Shown here in pieces: positions 34,563-43,569 of a DNA stretch of 64,000 nt; position 1 is the first letter of the stretch; the number at the start of each line of letters is the position of its first letter. A model generated the notes under the pieces. The model made no database searches. It had not been told where the DNA came from and was given only the letters and a program-made list of their open reading frames with translations. Source of the stretch: Oleomonas cavernae. Its GTDB lineage: Bacteria; Pseudomonadota; Alphaproteobacteria; Zavarziniales; Zavarziniaceae. The stretch covers positions 2,446,001 through 2,510,000 of the forward strand of contig NZ_QYUK01000011.1 in the NCBI RefSeq assembly GCF_003590945.1. The letters run 5' to 3'. The translations under genes were made by a program, and so were the position numbers.

Positions 34563-35615
34563 TTATTCCGGGAAGCTGACCTTGACCTTGGGCGTCAGCG
34601 GCAGCGACTGGCAGGCCAGGATCCAGCCTTCGGCCAGGTCGTTCTTGTCCAGGATGCTGTTCTTGGACATGCGGATGTCGCCCTCTTCGAGCTTGCACAT
34701 GCAGGCACTGCAACTGCCCATCCGGCAGGAATAGGGCGCATCGACGCCGGCCTCGAGCAGCACGTCGAGCAGGTGGCGTGAGGCCGGCCAGTCGACCGTG
34801 TGGGTGGCGCCGTCCAGCAGGACTTCGACCGCGGTGTGCGGCTGGCCCTCGGGCGACGCGGCCGCTTCCGCCTCGATCGCGGCGACGATGGCGACCGGAT
34901 CGCCGTCGAGCGAGATGAACTTCTCCAGATGGATGCGCGAACGCTCGACCTTCAGGCTTTGCAGGGCCGCCACGACACCGTCCATGAACGGTGCCGGGCC
35001 GCAGATGAAGGCTTCGTGCGTCGCCGCATAAGGCTTCACCAGCCCGGCGAGCTGCTCGACCGTCGGCAGGCCCTGCACGCTTTCCAGCCAGTGCAGCACG
35101 GTGAGACGGTCGGCGTGGCGCGCCGCCAGATCGCGCAGCTCCTGCGCGAAAATAACCGAACGCTCGTCGCGGTTGGCATAGACGAAGGCGATCTTGGCCC
35201 TGCCCTTGAGCAGGGCGGATTTCAGGATCGACATGACCGGGGTGACGCCGCTGCCGCCGGCGAACAGCATCAGGTCGCGATCGAGGTTCTTGGGCACAAA
35301 CACGCCGGCCGGGGGCAGCACCTCGACCGTGTCGCCGACATTCAGGTGGTCGCAGATCCAGTTGGAACCGATGCCGCCGTTCACCCGCTTGACCGAAACC
35401 TTGGGCGCCTCGCCGGTGAAGGGCGAGGAGGCCAGGGAGTAGCAGCGCGCGACATGGCCTTCCGCGTCGCCGATGCGCAGGGTCAGGAACTGCCCGGGCT
35501 TGTAGGCGAAACGCTCGTGCAGGTCGGCCGGCACCGCGAAGACGATCGACTTCGCATCCGGGGTCTCGGTGATGACCTCGGCGACCTTGAGGGAGTGATA
35601 CTGCATCGGCTGCAT
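34563..35615 (-). CDS. kshB: KshB-like ferredoxin-NAD(P)H reductase (3-ketosteroid 9-alpha-hydroxylase reductase)
   Basis: A class IA reductase of 350 residues in the order FAD domain, NAD domain, plant-type [2Fe-2S] domain. It shows RCYSLASSPF (FAD), LFAGGSGVTPVMSILKSAL (NAD), and near the C-terminus CRMGSCSACMCKLEEG with a distant fourth cysteine in ILACQSL. KshB passes electrons to the Rieske oxygenase KshA, which opens ring B. KshA itself is not in the window, so a different partner, for example a phenylacetyl-CoA- or alkane-type oxygenase, cannot be excluded. The start at 35615 is chosen from the protein end; the ribosome site is weak, and ATG 35606 is possible. Confidence 0.78.
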   Translation of the reverse strand: MQPMQYHSLKVAEVITETPDAKSIVFAVPADLHERFAYKPGQFLTLRIGDAEGHVARCYSLASSPFTGEAPKVSVKRVNGGIGSNWICDHLNVGDTVEVLPPAGVFVPKNLDRDLMLFAGGSGVTPVMSILKSALLKGRAKIAFVYANRDERSVIFAQELRDLAARHADRLTVLHWLESVQGLPTVEQLAGLVKPYAATHEAFICGPAPFMDGVVAALQSLKVERSRIHLEKFISLDGDPVAIVAAIEAEAAASPEGQPHTAVEVLLDGATHTVDWPASRHLLDVLLEAGVDAPYSCRMGSCSACMCKLEEGDIRMSKNSILDKNDLAEGWILACQSLPLTPKVKVSFPE

Positions 35616-35682
35616 TAAAGGCCCGCTATCCGGGGCCGCACCTTGCGGGCGGCCCATCACATGGTTCGAACAGGGGCGAGGA

Positions 35683-36882
35683 TCAGATGAAGAAGTCGGT
35701 GTTGTCGAGCCCCAACATCACCCCACCCCAGTTGCGGCCGATCGAGTCCATCTGGTTGGCCGCATGGGCCCGCGCGGTGGAAATGTCGGCGAAAATTCGC
35801 GCGAAGGGCTTGCTGTGGAACACCGCGGCGCCGCCGCCGGCCTTGAACAGGCGCTGAGCCAGGTTCGAGCAGCGCTCGGGCACTTCGGCCGACTGGAAGC
35901 GATACATCATGCGCTGCGGGATTTCGGTGAATTCGCCGCGTGCCGCCTGGTCGTACATCACGTCCATGTTGCGGCGCAGAACCAGCTTCATCTCGTCGAT
36001 CGCGGCCACCGTCTCGGCACAGACGAGCTGGGCCGAACCGTCTTCCGCGGTCTTGGCACCGGTCACCGTGGTGCGCTTGGCACCATATTCCAGGAAGGCG
36101 TCCAGCATCGCCTGCAGGGCGCCGATCGCCGCGGTCGAGACCGAGCGGATGAAGATCTGGGCAAACGGCATGCGGAACAACGAGGCCGTGTTGATCGCAT
36201 TGCCCGGGCTGTTGCACATCAGCCCGTCGGCCATCTTGTGGGTGCGATATTCCGGCACGAAGACGTTCTTCACCACGATGTCGTGGCTGCCGGTGCCGCG
36301 CAGGCCATGAGTGTCCCAGGTATCGACGATCTCGTAGTCCTTGCGCGGCAACAGGAAGGTGCGGGCGTCCAGGTTGCCCGACTCAGGGTCGACCAGGCCC
36401 CCTAAGAAAATCCAGTCGCAATGCTCGCAACCGCTCGAAAAGCGCCAGCGGCCGTTGAAGGTGTAACCACCTTCGACCGGCATGGCCTTGCCCGTCATCA
36501 TGTAGGTGGACGAGATCAGGACAGAGGTATCCTTGCCCCAGACATCCTGCCCCGCCTGATCGTCGAACAGCGCCATCTGCCAGTTGTGGCAGCCGATCAC
36601 GCCGTAGCACCAGGCGGCCGACATGTCGCCCTCGGCCAGCGCCATCAGCACGTCGTAGAAGACATTGGGATGCATCTCGTAGCCGCCCCAGCGCTTGGGC
36701 TGAAGCACCCGGAACAGGCCGGCGGCCTGCATTTCGGCGATGGTTTCCGCCGGGAGACGGCGCTGCCGGCCGGATTCCTCGGCGCGCGCCTTAAGGGCCG
36801 GGATCAACGCCCGCGCCCGCCGCAGGATTTCCTCCGCCGTCGGCACGATTGCGATGATTTCAGCTTCGCTGCTACCGTCCAT
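35683..36882 (-). CDS. hsaA: HsaA-like flavin-dependent monooxygenase (3-HSA hydroxylase)
   Basis: A 399-residue group D flavin monooxygenase with the acyl-CoA dehydrogenase fold. It shows LQPKRWGGYEMHP, GRWRFSSGCEHCDWIFLGG, and DTWDTHGLRGTGSHDIVVKNVFVP. HsaA hydroxylates the phenolic seco-steroid 3-HSA to the catechol that HsaC cleaves, using reduced flavin from HsaB. ATG 36882 follows GAGG at eight bases. It lies upstream of kshB and hsaC in one operon. The matching reductase gene is found at 41027 on the other strand. Confidence 0.85.
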   Translation of the reverse strand: MDGSSEAEIIAIVPTAEEILRRARALIPALKARAEESGRQRRLPAETIAEMQAAGLFRVLQPKRWGGYEMHPNVFYDVLMALAEGDMSAAWCYGVIGCHNWQMALFDDQAGQDVWGKDTSVLISSTYMMTGKAMPVEGGYTFNGRWRFSSGCEHCDWIFLGGLVDPESGNLDARTFLLPRKDYEIVDTWDTHGLRGTGSHDIVVKNVFVPEYRTHKMADGLMCNSPGNAINTASLFRMPFAQIFIRSVSTAAIGALQAMLDAFLEYGAKRTTVTGAKTAEDGSAQLVCAETVAAIDEMKLVLRRNMDVMYDQAARGEFTEIPQRMMYRFQSAEVPERCSNLAQRLFKAGGGAAVFHSKPFARIFADISTARAHAANQMDSIGRNWGGVMLGLDNTDFFI

Positions 36883-37021
36883 AGCCAGTCCTCGATCTTT
36901 CCGGTCCCCTGCCGACGCCAACACCGCCGGCCTTTAACTGTTGTGGCGGATGATGGTCGCCGGGGTCGGGGGCTACATCGTCTAACCGGACTAACCGAGG
37001 ATTCCCGCGCCAATGGGGCTG

Positions 37022-37845
37022 TCAGGGCCGGGACAGGAACGCTTCGATGACCGCGGCGGTCTCCTGCGGCCGCGAAACGATGAACATGTGCCCGTCCTCG
37101 ATCATCTCCAGGTGCGCCCGGGGGATGAGCGAGGCCAGGATCCGGCCGTTGATGGGCCGCACCAGTTGATCGTCGCTGCCCATCAGCACCAGCGTCGGCT
37201 GCCTGATCAGGGGCAGCCAGGGCAGGCTGGTCCAGCCGCTCATGGCCAGCAATTGCAAGGCATAGCCGAGCCCGCCGGTGCCGGTCATCCCCTGAAAATG
37301 CTGGTCGACCAGGCCCAGATCCCGGCCAAAGGCGCCGCCATAGATCTTGGCGGCATTGCGGCGCAGGTAATCCCTGTCGTAGTAGCGCCGCGGCGTGACG
37401 AGCTTGAGCATCGTCGAGAGCGACCCCGGCACCATCAGGACGCCGGGCGAGGTTGCCGCCAGCACCAGCCGGCGGCACAACCGGGCATGGTTGAAGGCGA
37501 ATTCCTGGGCCACCCCCCGCCCCAGGACACGCCGGCGGCATCGACCCGGTCAAATCCCAGCCTTTGGACGATCCGCGCGCCCAGGCTGGCGATGCTGCAC
37601 GGGCGATAGGGCAAAAGGGGCAGCGGCGATTTGCCGATGCCGGGGACATCGAAGATGATCGCCGTCCGCCCGGTCAGGGCATTCAGGAACGGCCGGGCCA
37701 ATTCCCAATTGGCGCCGATGCCGTTGAACAGCAGCAGAGGGGGCTGGCCGGATGCCCCCTCCTTGACGGCGACACACAGCTTCTGGCCGCCCACGTCGAT
37801 TTCGCGAACCTCGATTTCGCTTTCACCCGCTGCTACATCGTCCAC
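37022..37845 (-). CDS. phaZ: PhaZ-like intracellular PHA depolymerase (frame break near 37515)
   Basis: An alpha/beta hydrolase, 274 residues after repair, close to the medium-chain-length PHA depolymerase family of pseudomonads: LLLFNGIGANWELA near residue 37, IIFDVPGIGKSPLP, the nucleophile box GVSWGGGVAQ, LVLAATSPGVLMVPG, KIYGGAFGRD, GSDDQLV and EDGHMFIVSR. The frame breaks in a run of six C at about 37513-37518; one added base joins the two parts. GTG 37845 is the start. It is 47 bases after phaC, reproducing the phaC-phaZ order of Pseudomonas. Confidence 0.8.
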
Positions 37846-37892
37846 GCCGCCCCGCCTTTCCTTTATCGTGCCCGCGCCATCGGCAGCACAGG

Positions 37893-39647
37893 CTATTTCT
37901 CGTAGACATAGGTCCCCGGTGCCGGTGTCGTGGCCGGGTGTGCGTCACTGCCCAGCCGCGACGGCGCCGCGACCGTCTCGCGCGACCTGGTCTCGAGCCA
38001 TTCCCGCCAGTGCAGCCACCAGCTTCCGCCACGGCGCTCGGCATCGGCCAGGAACTGGTCGGCATCCTTGTGCGCGATCGTGCCGGTCGAGAACGAGGCC
38101 TTGGGGTTGGTCGGCGGGTTCAGCAGGCTTTGCAGATGGCCGCTGTTCGAGAGGATGAAGGTGGTCTTCTCGCCCAGGATCTTGGCAGTCTGGAACACGG
38201 ATTTCCACGGCGTAATGTGATCCGTTACGCCGGCGACGACATAGCTGTCGGCCTCGACCTTGCCCATGTCGACGGCCGCGCCGTTCAGCGTCAGCGCACC
38301 GGCATTGACGAAGGGGTTGGAGAAATAGAAATCCAGATAGTCGGCATGCAGCCGGGCCGGCAGCCTGGTGGTGTCGGCATTCCAGTACAGGATGTCGAAG
38401 GCCGGCGGCTTGTTACCCATCAGGTAATTGTTCACCCAGTAGTTCCAGATGAGGTCGTTGGGCCGCATCCAGGCGAACATCCGCGCCAGGTCATGGCCGT
38501 CCAGCACGCCGCGCAGGCTCGAGGCCTTCTTGGCGGCCGCGACCGTCTGCGGCGTGATCAGCACGCCCAGGGTCGAATCGCCCATCGTCTGGTAGTTCAG
38601 CACGCAGACCGCCAGCACGATGTTCTTCACCTTTGCCTGCCGGCGCGCCGCGAGGGTGGCCGCGTAGGAGGCCGCGGTGATCCCGCCCGAGCACGAGCCC
38701 ATCAAGGTTACATCAGGGCTGCCGGTGATCTCGCACACCGCGTCGATCGCCTCGTCGAGGGCGGCGACGTAGGTATCCAGTCCCCAGTCGCGCTCGGCCG
38801 CGGTGGGATTGCGCCACGAGACGCAGAAGGTCTGGATGCCGCTGGAGAGCAGGTAGCGCACCATGCTCTTATCGGGCGAGAGGTCGACGGCATAATATTT
38901 GTTGATCTGCGGCGGCACGATCACCAGCGGGCGCTGTTTGACCGTCTCGCTCAGCGAGCCGTACTGGATCACCTCGATCAACTGGTTCTTGAACACCACG
39001 GCGCCGGGGGTATTGGCCAGGTTTTCGCCGACCTTGAAGGCGGTCAGGTCGACCTGCGAGGGCAGGCCGCGATTCTTGGCCAGGTCGCGGGCGAAATTCT
39101 TGGCGCCTTCCCACACGCTGACGCCGCCCGTGTCCAGGGCCTGCCGCAGGGCGGCGGGATTGGTCAGCAGGCCGTTGGTCGGGGCGACGGCATCGATCAG
39201 CATGGTCGTGACGAGTTGCGCCCGGCTCTTGTCGAGATCGGAGAGGCTGGTCTGTTCGACAAAACCGCCGACGGCGTCGCCCATGGCGAAATAGCCCTGC
39301 ATCAGGCGGCGATGCAGCGGGCTGGCGGTCCAGGTCTTGTCGGCGAAGCGCTTGTCGCCCGAGGCGGGCGCCTTGTCCGACTTCCCGCCGATGACCTTGC
39401 GCAAGTCACCGGCAAAGCGCCCGGCCTGGCGGCCGGCGATCGCCGGGTTGGCGGCGACTGCCTTGAGGATCGCCTTGGCGCCCTGGACGAAATCCTCGGG
39501 GCGCAGGTTGATGAGCGGGTTGAGCGCCAGGGTGTGGCGCGATGCCCGCTCCGGCGTGTCGTCGTCGGGCGCGGGGGCTGGGCGTTTCCGTTTGATCATG
39601 GTCGTTGCCGTTTCTTTTGGTGTTGAAGGGCGAGGCTTGCCGGCCAT
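37893..39647 (-). CDS. phaC: Class II-like PHA synthase (PhaC)
   Basis: A poly(3-hydroxyalkanoate) synthase of 584 residues. The catalytic triad is C319 in a lipase-like box GSCSGG, D476 (GVTDHITPW) and H504 (SNSGHLQSLLNPP). PPQINKYYAVDLSPDKS and FCVSWRNPTAAERDWGLDTYV are hallmarks of PhaC, and the GSCSGG box is nearer to class II (medium-chain) enzymes than to the GYCxGG box of class I. The neighbouring mcl-type phaZ agrees. The start could also be ATG 39599. The location between the regulator and hsaA suggests storage of carbon from steroid breakdown. Confidence 0.88.
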   Translation of the reverse strand: MAGKPRPSTPKETATTMIKRKRPAPAPDDDTPERASRHTLALNPLINLRPEDFVQGAKAILKAVAANPAIAGRQAGRFAGDLRKVIGGKSDKAPASGDKRFADKTWTASPLHRRLMQGYFAMGDAVGGFVEQTSLSDLDKSRAQLVTTMLIDAVAPTNGLLTNPAALRQALDTGGVSVWEGAKNFARDLAKNRGLPSQVDLTAFKVGENLANTPGAVVFKNQLIEVIQYGSLSETVKQRPLVIVPPQINKYYAVDLSPDKSMVRYLLSSGIQTFCVSWRNPTAAERDWGLDTYVAALDEAIDAVCEITGSPDVTLMGSCSGGITAASYAATLAARRQAKVKNIVLAVCVLNYQTMGDSTLGVLITPQTVAAAKKASSLRGVLDGHDLARMFAWMRPNDLIWNYWVNNYLMGNKPPAFDILYWNADTTRLPARLHADYLDFYFSNPFVNAGALTLNGAAVDMGKVEADSYVVAGVTDHITPWKSVFQTAKILGEKTTFILSNSGHLQSLLNPPTNPKASFSTGTIAHKDADQFLADAERRGGSWWLHWREWLETRSRETVAAPSRLGSDAHPATTPAPGTYVYEK

Positions 39648-39709
39648 CGCTTACCTGACGCCAAATTGCCGGTTTCGGGCGGGCCCAGAAAGGTGCCGAC
39701 CGGCGTCTT

Positions 39710-40806
39710 TTAGGGTTGTATCTGGCCAGCGGCGCCCTGGAGGTGCGGGACGGCCGCCATGTCGGGGGTGGCGCGGAAGTCGCGCGGCGACCGGCTGGTC
39801 CAGCGGCGGAACGCTTGGCGGAAATTGGCGGCATCGCTGAAGCCCAGCGCGGCGGCGATATCCTCGACCGTCATGGCGGTGGTGCGCAGGTATTTGGCGG
39901 CGATCTGGGAGCGCGCTTCGTCCAGCACTTTCTGGAACGTCGTGCCTTGAAGGCCGAGCTGCCGGCGCATCGAGCGCGCCGGCATCTTCAGCGCCCCTGC
40001 CGTTGCCTCGAGGCCGGGCGGGTTGCTGAGATCCTGGAGCAGGATCGACCGCACCTTGCCGGCGATGCCCTGGCGCTGCATCAGATCCGCCAGCAGGTCG
40101 TCGCACAGCGGGATCAGGGTGGCATAGGTCTGCCGGTTGCCCAGCGGCGGCGGCACGTCCAGCCAGCTTGCATCATAGGCCAGGGTATTCGTCGGCTGGC
40201 CGTAGCGCACCAGGCACCCCACCGCTGTCGAGAGCGTTGGGGGTCCCGCCGGCGCGGGGCAGGCAAGGCCGATGTCGCGGGGGTGAATTGCTCGCCGATG
40301 ATGTCGCGGTGGAGCGACAGATGGATGCCCATCTGCAGCTCGGCCACGAAGGCATAGAGCGGCGGGTCGAGCCGGGGGTGGGGCACCGGCTCGATCGTCC
40401 ACAGCGCCGTCCCGTCACGCTCGGCAAACGAGATGCTGGTCGCCGGTGTCGCCAGCAGGTGATACCGGGCGGCGAATTCCATGGTGCGCCGGGTGTTGGT
40501 GCTGCACAGCATGGCGTAGCCATACATGCCATAGGCCGAAATATGGATCTTCGAGCCGATGCGGAAGGCCAGCAGCGGATCGTGGGACAGGCGCATGGCA
40601 TTGCCGTAACAGGACATCAACTGGCTGAGGGAAATCCGTGTCGACGGCGACGCCAGGTCGTCAACGGCGATGCCGGTGCCGCGCAGAACCTCCTGCGCCG
40701 GGATTCCCGCAGCCGTCAGGAGATCCAGGGTCACCGCCACCTTGGCCGGCGGGTGGACGCGATCTTCGAAACCTGCCCCGAGCAGATCGTACCCGATTTC
40801 TGCCAA
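39710..40806 (-). CDS. AraC-family regulator with arabinose-binding-like domain (frame break near 40280)
   Basis: A regulator of 365 residues after repair. Residues about 25-200 form the Arabinose_bd-type sensor domain (VHPPAKVAVTLDLLTAAGIP, FRIGSKIHISAYGMYGYAML). The C-terminal 110 residues hold the AraC double helix-turn-helix (LQDLSNPPGLEATAGALKMPARSMRRQL, IAAALGFSDAANFRQAFRRW). The frame changes in a C run (five where six are expected) near 40279-40283. It is divergent from hsaB across a 220-base region with a strong palindrome and heads the minus-strand run into phaC, phaZ and hsaA, so it is the best candidate for local control of steroid genes. Confidence 0.82.
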
Positions 40807-40906
40807 GTTCCTTCCCCCGGCGGTCTGGGCCAGGCTTCCAGATCATGGCGCCTCGCTCTCCTGGAAAGCTATCACACCCCTGCGGATAGAAGATGGCAAG
40901 GGACAG

Positions 40907-40932
40907 TGCATCCCCTGCAAGCAGACGATGCA
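40907..40932. promoter_or_regulatory. 26-bp nested palindrome between araC-type gene and hsaB
   Basis: TGCATC-CC-CTGC-AA-GCAG-AC-GATGCA is symmetric around 40919/40920 in both its inner (CTGC/GCAG) and outer (TGCATC/GATGCA) arms. It sits 101 bases before the regulator start and 95 before hsaB, in the only divergent promoter region of the steroid cluster. This is a likely operator for the AraC-type or another regulator. Confidence 0.55.
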
Positions 40933-41026
40933 CACTTGCCCAGATGGCCCAAGATCGGCTCTATTTCGCTCCAGGTGCGGCTCGCGCAAGGTTTTGGCGC
41001 CGCATCAGTTCGAGGATTTGCCTGCG

Positions 41027-41556
41027 ATGACCGACACCTGCGCCCTGCCCGCCACCCCGGCCCTGGAAGAGACGGTTCCCGCCGAACTTGCCGCTGCCTT
41101 CAAGGCCGCGATGCGGCGCCTGGCGGCCACGGTCACCGTGGTCACCACAGGCAATGCGGACGAGCGTCACGGCATGACCGCCACCGCCGTGACCTCGGTC
41201 ACCACCAACCCGCCGGCGCTGCTCGTGTGCGTCAACCAATCGGCCAGCCTGCACCCGGTGATGGCGACGGGCACCCGCTTCTGCATCAACCTGCTGCACA
41301 GCGGCCACGCCGACGTGGCCAGCGCCTTCGGCGGCAAGCTGACCGGCGCGGCGCGCTTCAGCGCCGGCGAGTGGGCGCAGAACGACCAGGGCGTGCCCTA
41401 TCTGGTCGATGCCCAGGCCAACCTGTTCTGCCGGGTCGACGCCCTCATGCTCTACGGCACCCACACGATCTTCGTCGGCCGGGTGGACGAGGTTCGCCTG
41501 CATGGCGAAATCGCCCCCTGATCTACCAGGACGGTCGCTACGTCATGGCGAGTTGA
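41027..41556 (+). CDS. hsaB: HsaB-like flavin reductase (frame break near 41520)
   Basis: A flavin reductase-domain protein, 176 residues after repair. It shows RRLAATVTVVTTGNADERHGMTATAVTSVTTNPPALLVCVNQSAS near the start and RFCINLLHSGHADVASAFGG. As written the frame stops after GEIAP at 41521; one more C in the run at 41515-41519 continues it to LIYQDGRYVMAS, the usual flavin-reductase end. HsaB supplies reduced FMN/FAD to HsaA. It stands alone on the plus strand, divergent from the AraC-type regulator, and the metal exporter gene starts one base after its stop. Confidence 0.8.
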
Positions 41557-41557
41557 G

Positions 41558-42544
41558 ATGGCCGACGGTCACCATGATCACGCGCATCACGGCCATGATC
41601 ACCACGATCATGACCATGGGCACGATCATCACGACCATAGCCACGGTGGCCATGGCCACAGCCATGCTCCGGCGGACTTCGGCCGGGCTTTCGCCATCGG
41701 CATTTCGCTCAACCTGGGCTTCGTCATCGTCGAGGCCGCCTACGGCCTGATCGCGGGCTCGCTCGCCCTGGTTGCCGACGCCGGCCACAACCTGTCGGAC
41801 GTGTTGGGCCTGGTCATCGCCTGGATCGCCGCGACGCTGGCCAGGCGCCGCCCTTCGGCGCGGCGGACCTACGGCATGAAGCGCAGTTCGATCCTGGCCT
41901 CGCTGACCAATGCCGTGCTGCTGCTGATCGCCGTCGGCGCCATCGTGTTCGAGGCCGTGCGCCGGCTGGACAACCCGGCCCCGGTGGCCGAGACGACGGT
42001 GATCGTGGTCGCCGCCATCGGCATCGCCATCAACCTGGGCACGGCCCTGCTCTTTGCCCGCGGCCGCAAGGGTGACATCAACATCCGCGGCGCCTATCTG
42101 CACATGGCAGCCGATGCCGCCGTCTCCCTGGGCGTGGTCGTCGCTGGCTTCGCCATGATGGCGACCGGCTGGCTGTGGCTCGACCCGCTGGTCAGCTTAG
42201 GGATAGCCCTGGTGATCGTGCTGGGCACCTGGGGCCTGCTCAGGGAATCGATCGACCTCGCCCTCGACGCGGTACCAGCCGGCATCGACGAGCAGGCGGT
42301 CAAAGCCCATCTCGCCGCCCTGCCCGGCGTCACCGCCGTCCACGACCTGCACATCTGGGCCATGAGCACCACTGAAACCGCCCTGACCGCCCACCTGGTG
42401 CGGCCCGGCCACGCTGTCGACGACCTCTTTCTGGGCAAGGTCGCCGACGAACTCCATGGCCGTTTCCGCATCGGCCATGTCACCATTCAGATCGAGGCAG
42501 GAAACGGTGACCCTTGCCGGCTGGAGCCGGCCGAGGTGGTGTGA
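41558..42544 (+). CDS. Cation diffusion facilitator (CzcD/ZitB-type) metal exporter
   Basis: A 328-residue CDF transporter. The N-terminal 38 residues are extremely rich in His and Asp (a metal-binding tail). Six transmembrane helices follow, with the metal-site motifs HNLSD (ADAGHNLSD, near residue 77) and HMAAD (LHMAADA, near 187). The C-terminal cytoplasmic ferredoxin-like domain contains VHDLHIWAMS. It is expected to export Zn2+ or a similar divalent ion by H+ exchange. It begins one base after hsaB, so the two may be cotranscribed although no functional link is obvious. Its last 120 bases recur, diverged, at 43570-43698. Confidence 0.9.
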   Translation: MADGHHDHAHHGHDHHDHDHGHDHHDHSHGGHGHSHAPADFGRAFAIGISLNLGFVIVEAAYGLIAGSLALVADAGHNLSDVLGLVIAWIAATLARRRPSARRTYGMKRSSILASLTNAVLLLIAVGAIVFEAVRRLDNPAPVAETTVIVVAAIGIAINLGTALLFARGRKGDINIRGAYLHMAADAAVSLGVVVAGFAMMATGWLWLDPLVSLGIALVIVLGTWGLLRESIDLALDAVPAGIDEQAVKAHLAALPGVTAVHDLHIWAMSTTETALTAHLVRPGHAVDDLFLGKVADELHGRFRIGHVTIQIEAGNGDPCRLEPAEVV

Positions 42545-42662
42545 GGCCCGCACCGATGATCGGGTTTCACGATACCTGGCTGCCGCAGATCATTGCGGAC
42601 CACCGCCGCAAGATTGAAGCGGCGGGGCCCAGAATGGGCTGAGGCGCAAACGTTGCCGCATG

Positions 42663-42686
42663 AAAAAGGCCGCCCGGAGGCGGCCT
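42663..42686. terminator. Bidirectional hairpin terminator
   Basis: AGGCCGCC-CGGA-GGCGGCCT at 42667-42686 with a run of five T on the minus strand (42663-42667) terminates the gene at 42716. On the plus strand it lies 120 bases past the metal exporter and is followed by CGTTCTTCT, so it may also end that transcript. Confidence 0.65.
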
Positions 42687-42715
42687 CGTTCTTCTCGATC
42701 TCCCACACGCAGCTC

Positions 42716-42910
42716 TTATTCAGCGGCCTTCTTGTGCAGGATGCTATCAAGCTCCTGCCGTGCCGCTAGCCGGTCATCATAGAATTTGGACTTCCCGCGC
42801 ACCTTAGCCACGATGCGCGGATCCACGCTTCGCTTCCCTGCAAACACAAGCTTGCTGTCGTGTTTGCGGGGGTCGAACGTCGCCTTCTTCGCGCTCACCG
42901 TCACCTCCAT
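42716..42910 (-). CDS. Small basic hypothetical protein
   Basis: A protein of 64 residues, rich in Lys and Arg, which I do not recognise (MEVTVSAKKATFDPRKHDSK, then a predicted helix DDRLAARQELDSILHKKAAE). It begins two bases after the stop of the 42913 gene, so the two form an operon ended by the hairpin at 42663. Base composition is lower in GC than the surroundings. The arrangement resembles a small acquired cassette. A toxin-antitoxin-like or accessory pair is possible, but nothing in the sequence shows it. Confidence 0.6.
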   Translation of the reverse strand: MEVTVSAKKATFDPRKHDSKLVFAGKRSVDPRIVAKVRGKSKFYDDRLAARQELDSILHKKAAE

Positions 42911-42912
42911 CG

Positions 42913-43500
42913 CTACGCTTCATCATCCGAATGGAGCGTATGATACCACGTTTTGCGGCCCAATTTGTCAACGAAGGTTTCTTCAACGGGGTAATCCATT
43001 CCCGTCAACACTTCACTTATAAGATTGTGCTTTCCGTCAGTTTTTGGAGGCCCGTTATTGATCTTTCGAACGCGAATGATGTGCTGTGGTCTAAATCGCC
43101 GCACCATATAAACCAGATCCAAGAGTACAAGATCCATAACCTTGGACCGGATTTCGTCCGGCAAATATGGACGGCTCATAAGCGGATCCTGGGTTTCGAA
43201 CGTCTCCATCGTGTCGTCGTCCGAGATGACGACAATGCCAAATGAGAATTCAAAGACTCGATCCGTCTCGTCAATGCATAGCAGGGTCGTATGGAGCATG
43301 ACCGTTTGCTGGGTCTCGACACTGCGCGCGACCGGCCGCTGGATATCGCATCCAATGCGGGGGTCGTCCGCCATGAGCACCTCTGGCTCAATATCGAATA
43401 AGGGAAAGAACATATTCTGCGCGACCACGTGTTGAGTCGGAGCCAATATAGCAGTCAATTTGACGAATTTTTTTGGAAAGATACCGCTGCTGATCGTCAT
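42913..43500 (-). CDS. Hypothetical protein of a low-GC insert
   Basis: A soluble protein of 195 residues with no family that I can name. Visible features are a hydrophobic-alternating N-terminal half (KKFVKLTAILAPTQHVVAQNMFFPLFDIEPEV), an acidic stretch ISDDDTMETFETQD, and a helical part LPDEIRSKVMDLVLLDLVYMVRRFRPQHIIRVRKI. I choose ATG 43500 because it has GGGGCGGAA just upstream. The longer frame to 43632 would be antisense to the metal-exporter remnant. Codon use is markedly less GC-rich than in the neighbours, which suggests acquisition by transfer. Confidence 0.6.
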   Translation of the reverse strand: MTISSGIFPKKFVKLTAILAPTQHVVAQNMFFPLFDIEPEVLMADDPRIGCDIQRPVARSVETQQTVMLHTTLLCIDETDRVFEFSFGIVVISDDDTMETFETQDPLMSRPYLPDEIRSKVMDLVLLDLVYMVRRFRPQHIIRVRKINNGPPKTDGKHNLISEVLTGMDYPVEETFVDKLGRKTWYHTLHSDDEA

Positions 43501-43569
43501 TTCCGCCCCAGCGGCCGTGCTGCGCATAGCAGCTGGCCGACCGTCCATCTGATCAGGCGGGCTATTCCC

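Noticed and set aside
42556-42642. 28-codon plus-strand frame after the metal exporter
   Set aside because: It has no convincing ribosome site, is too short to judge, and shows no family. It may be leftover coding sequence of the insertion event.
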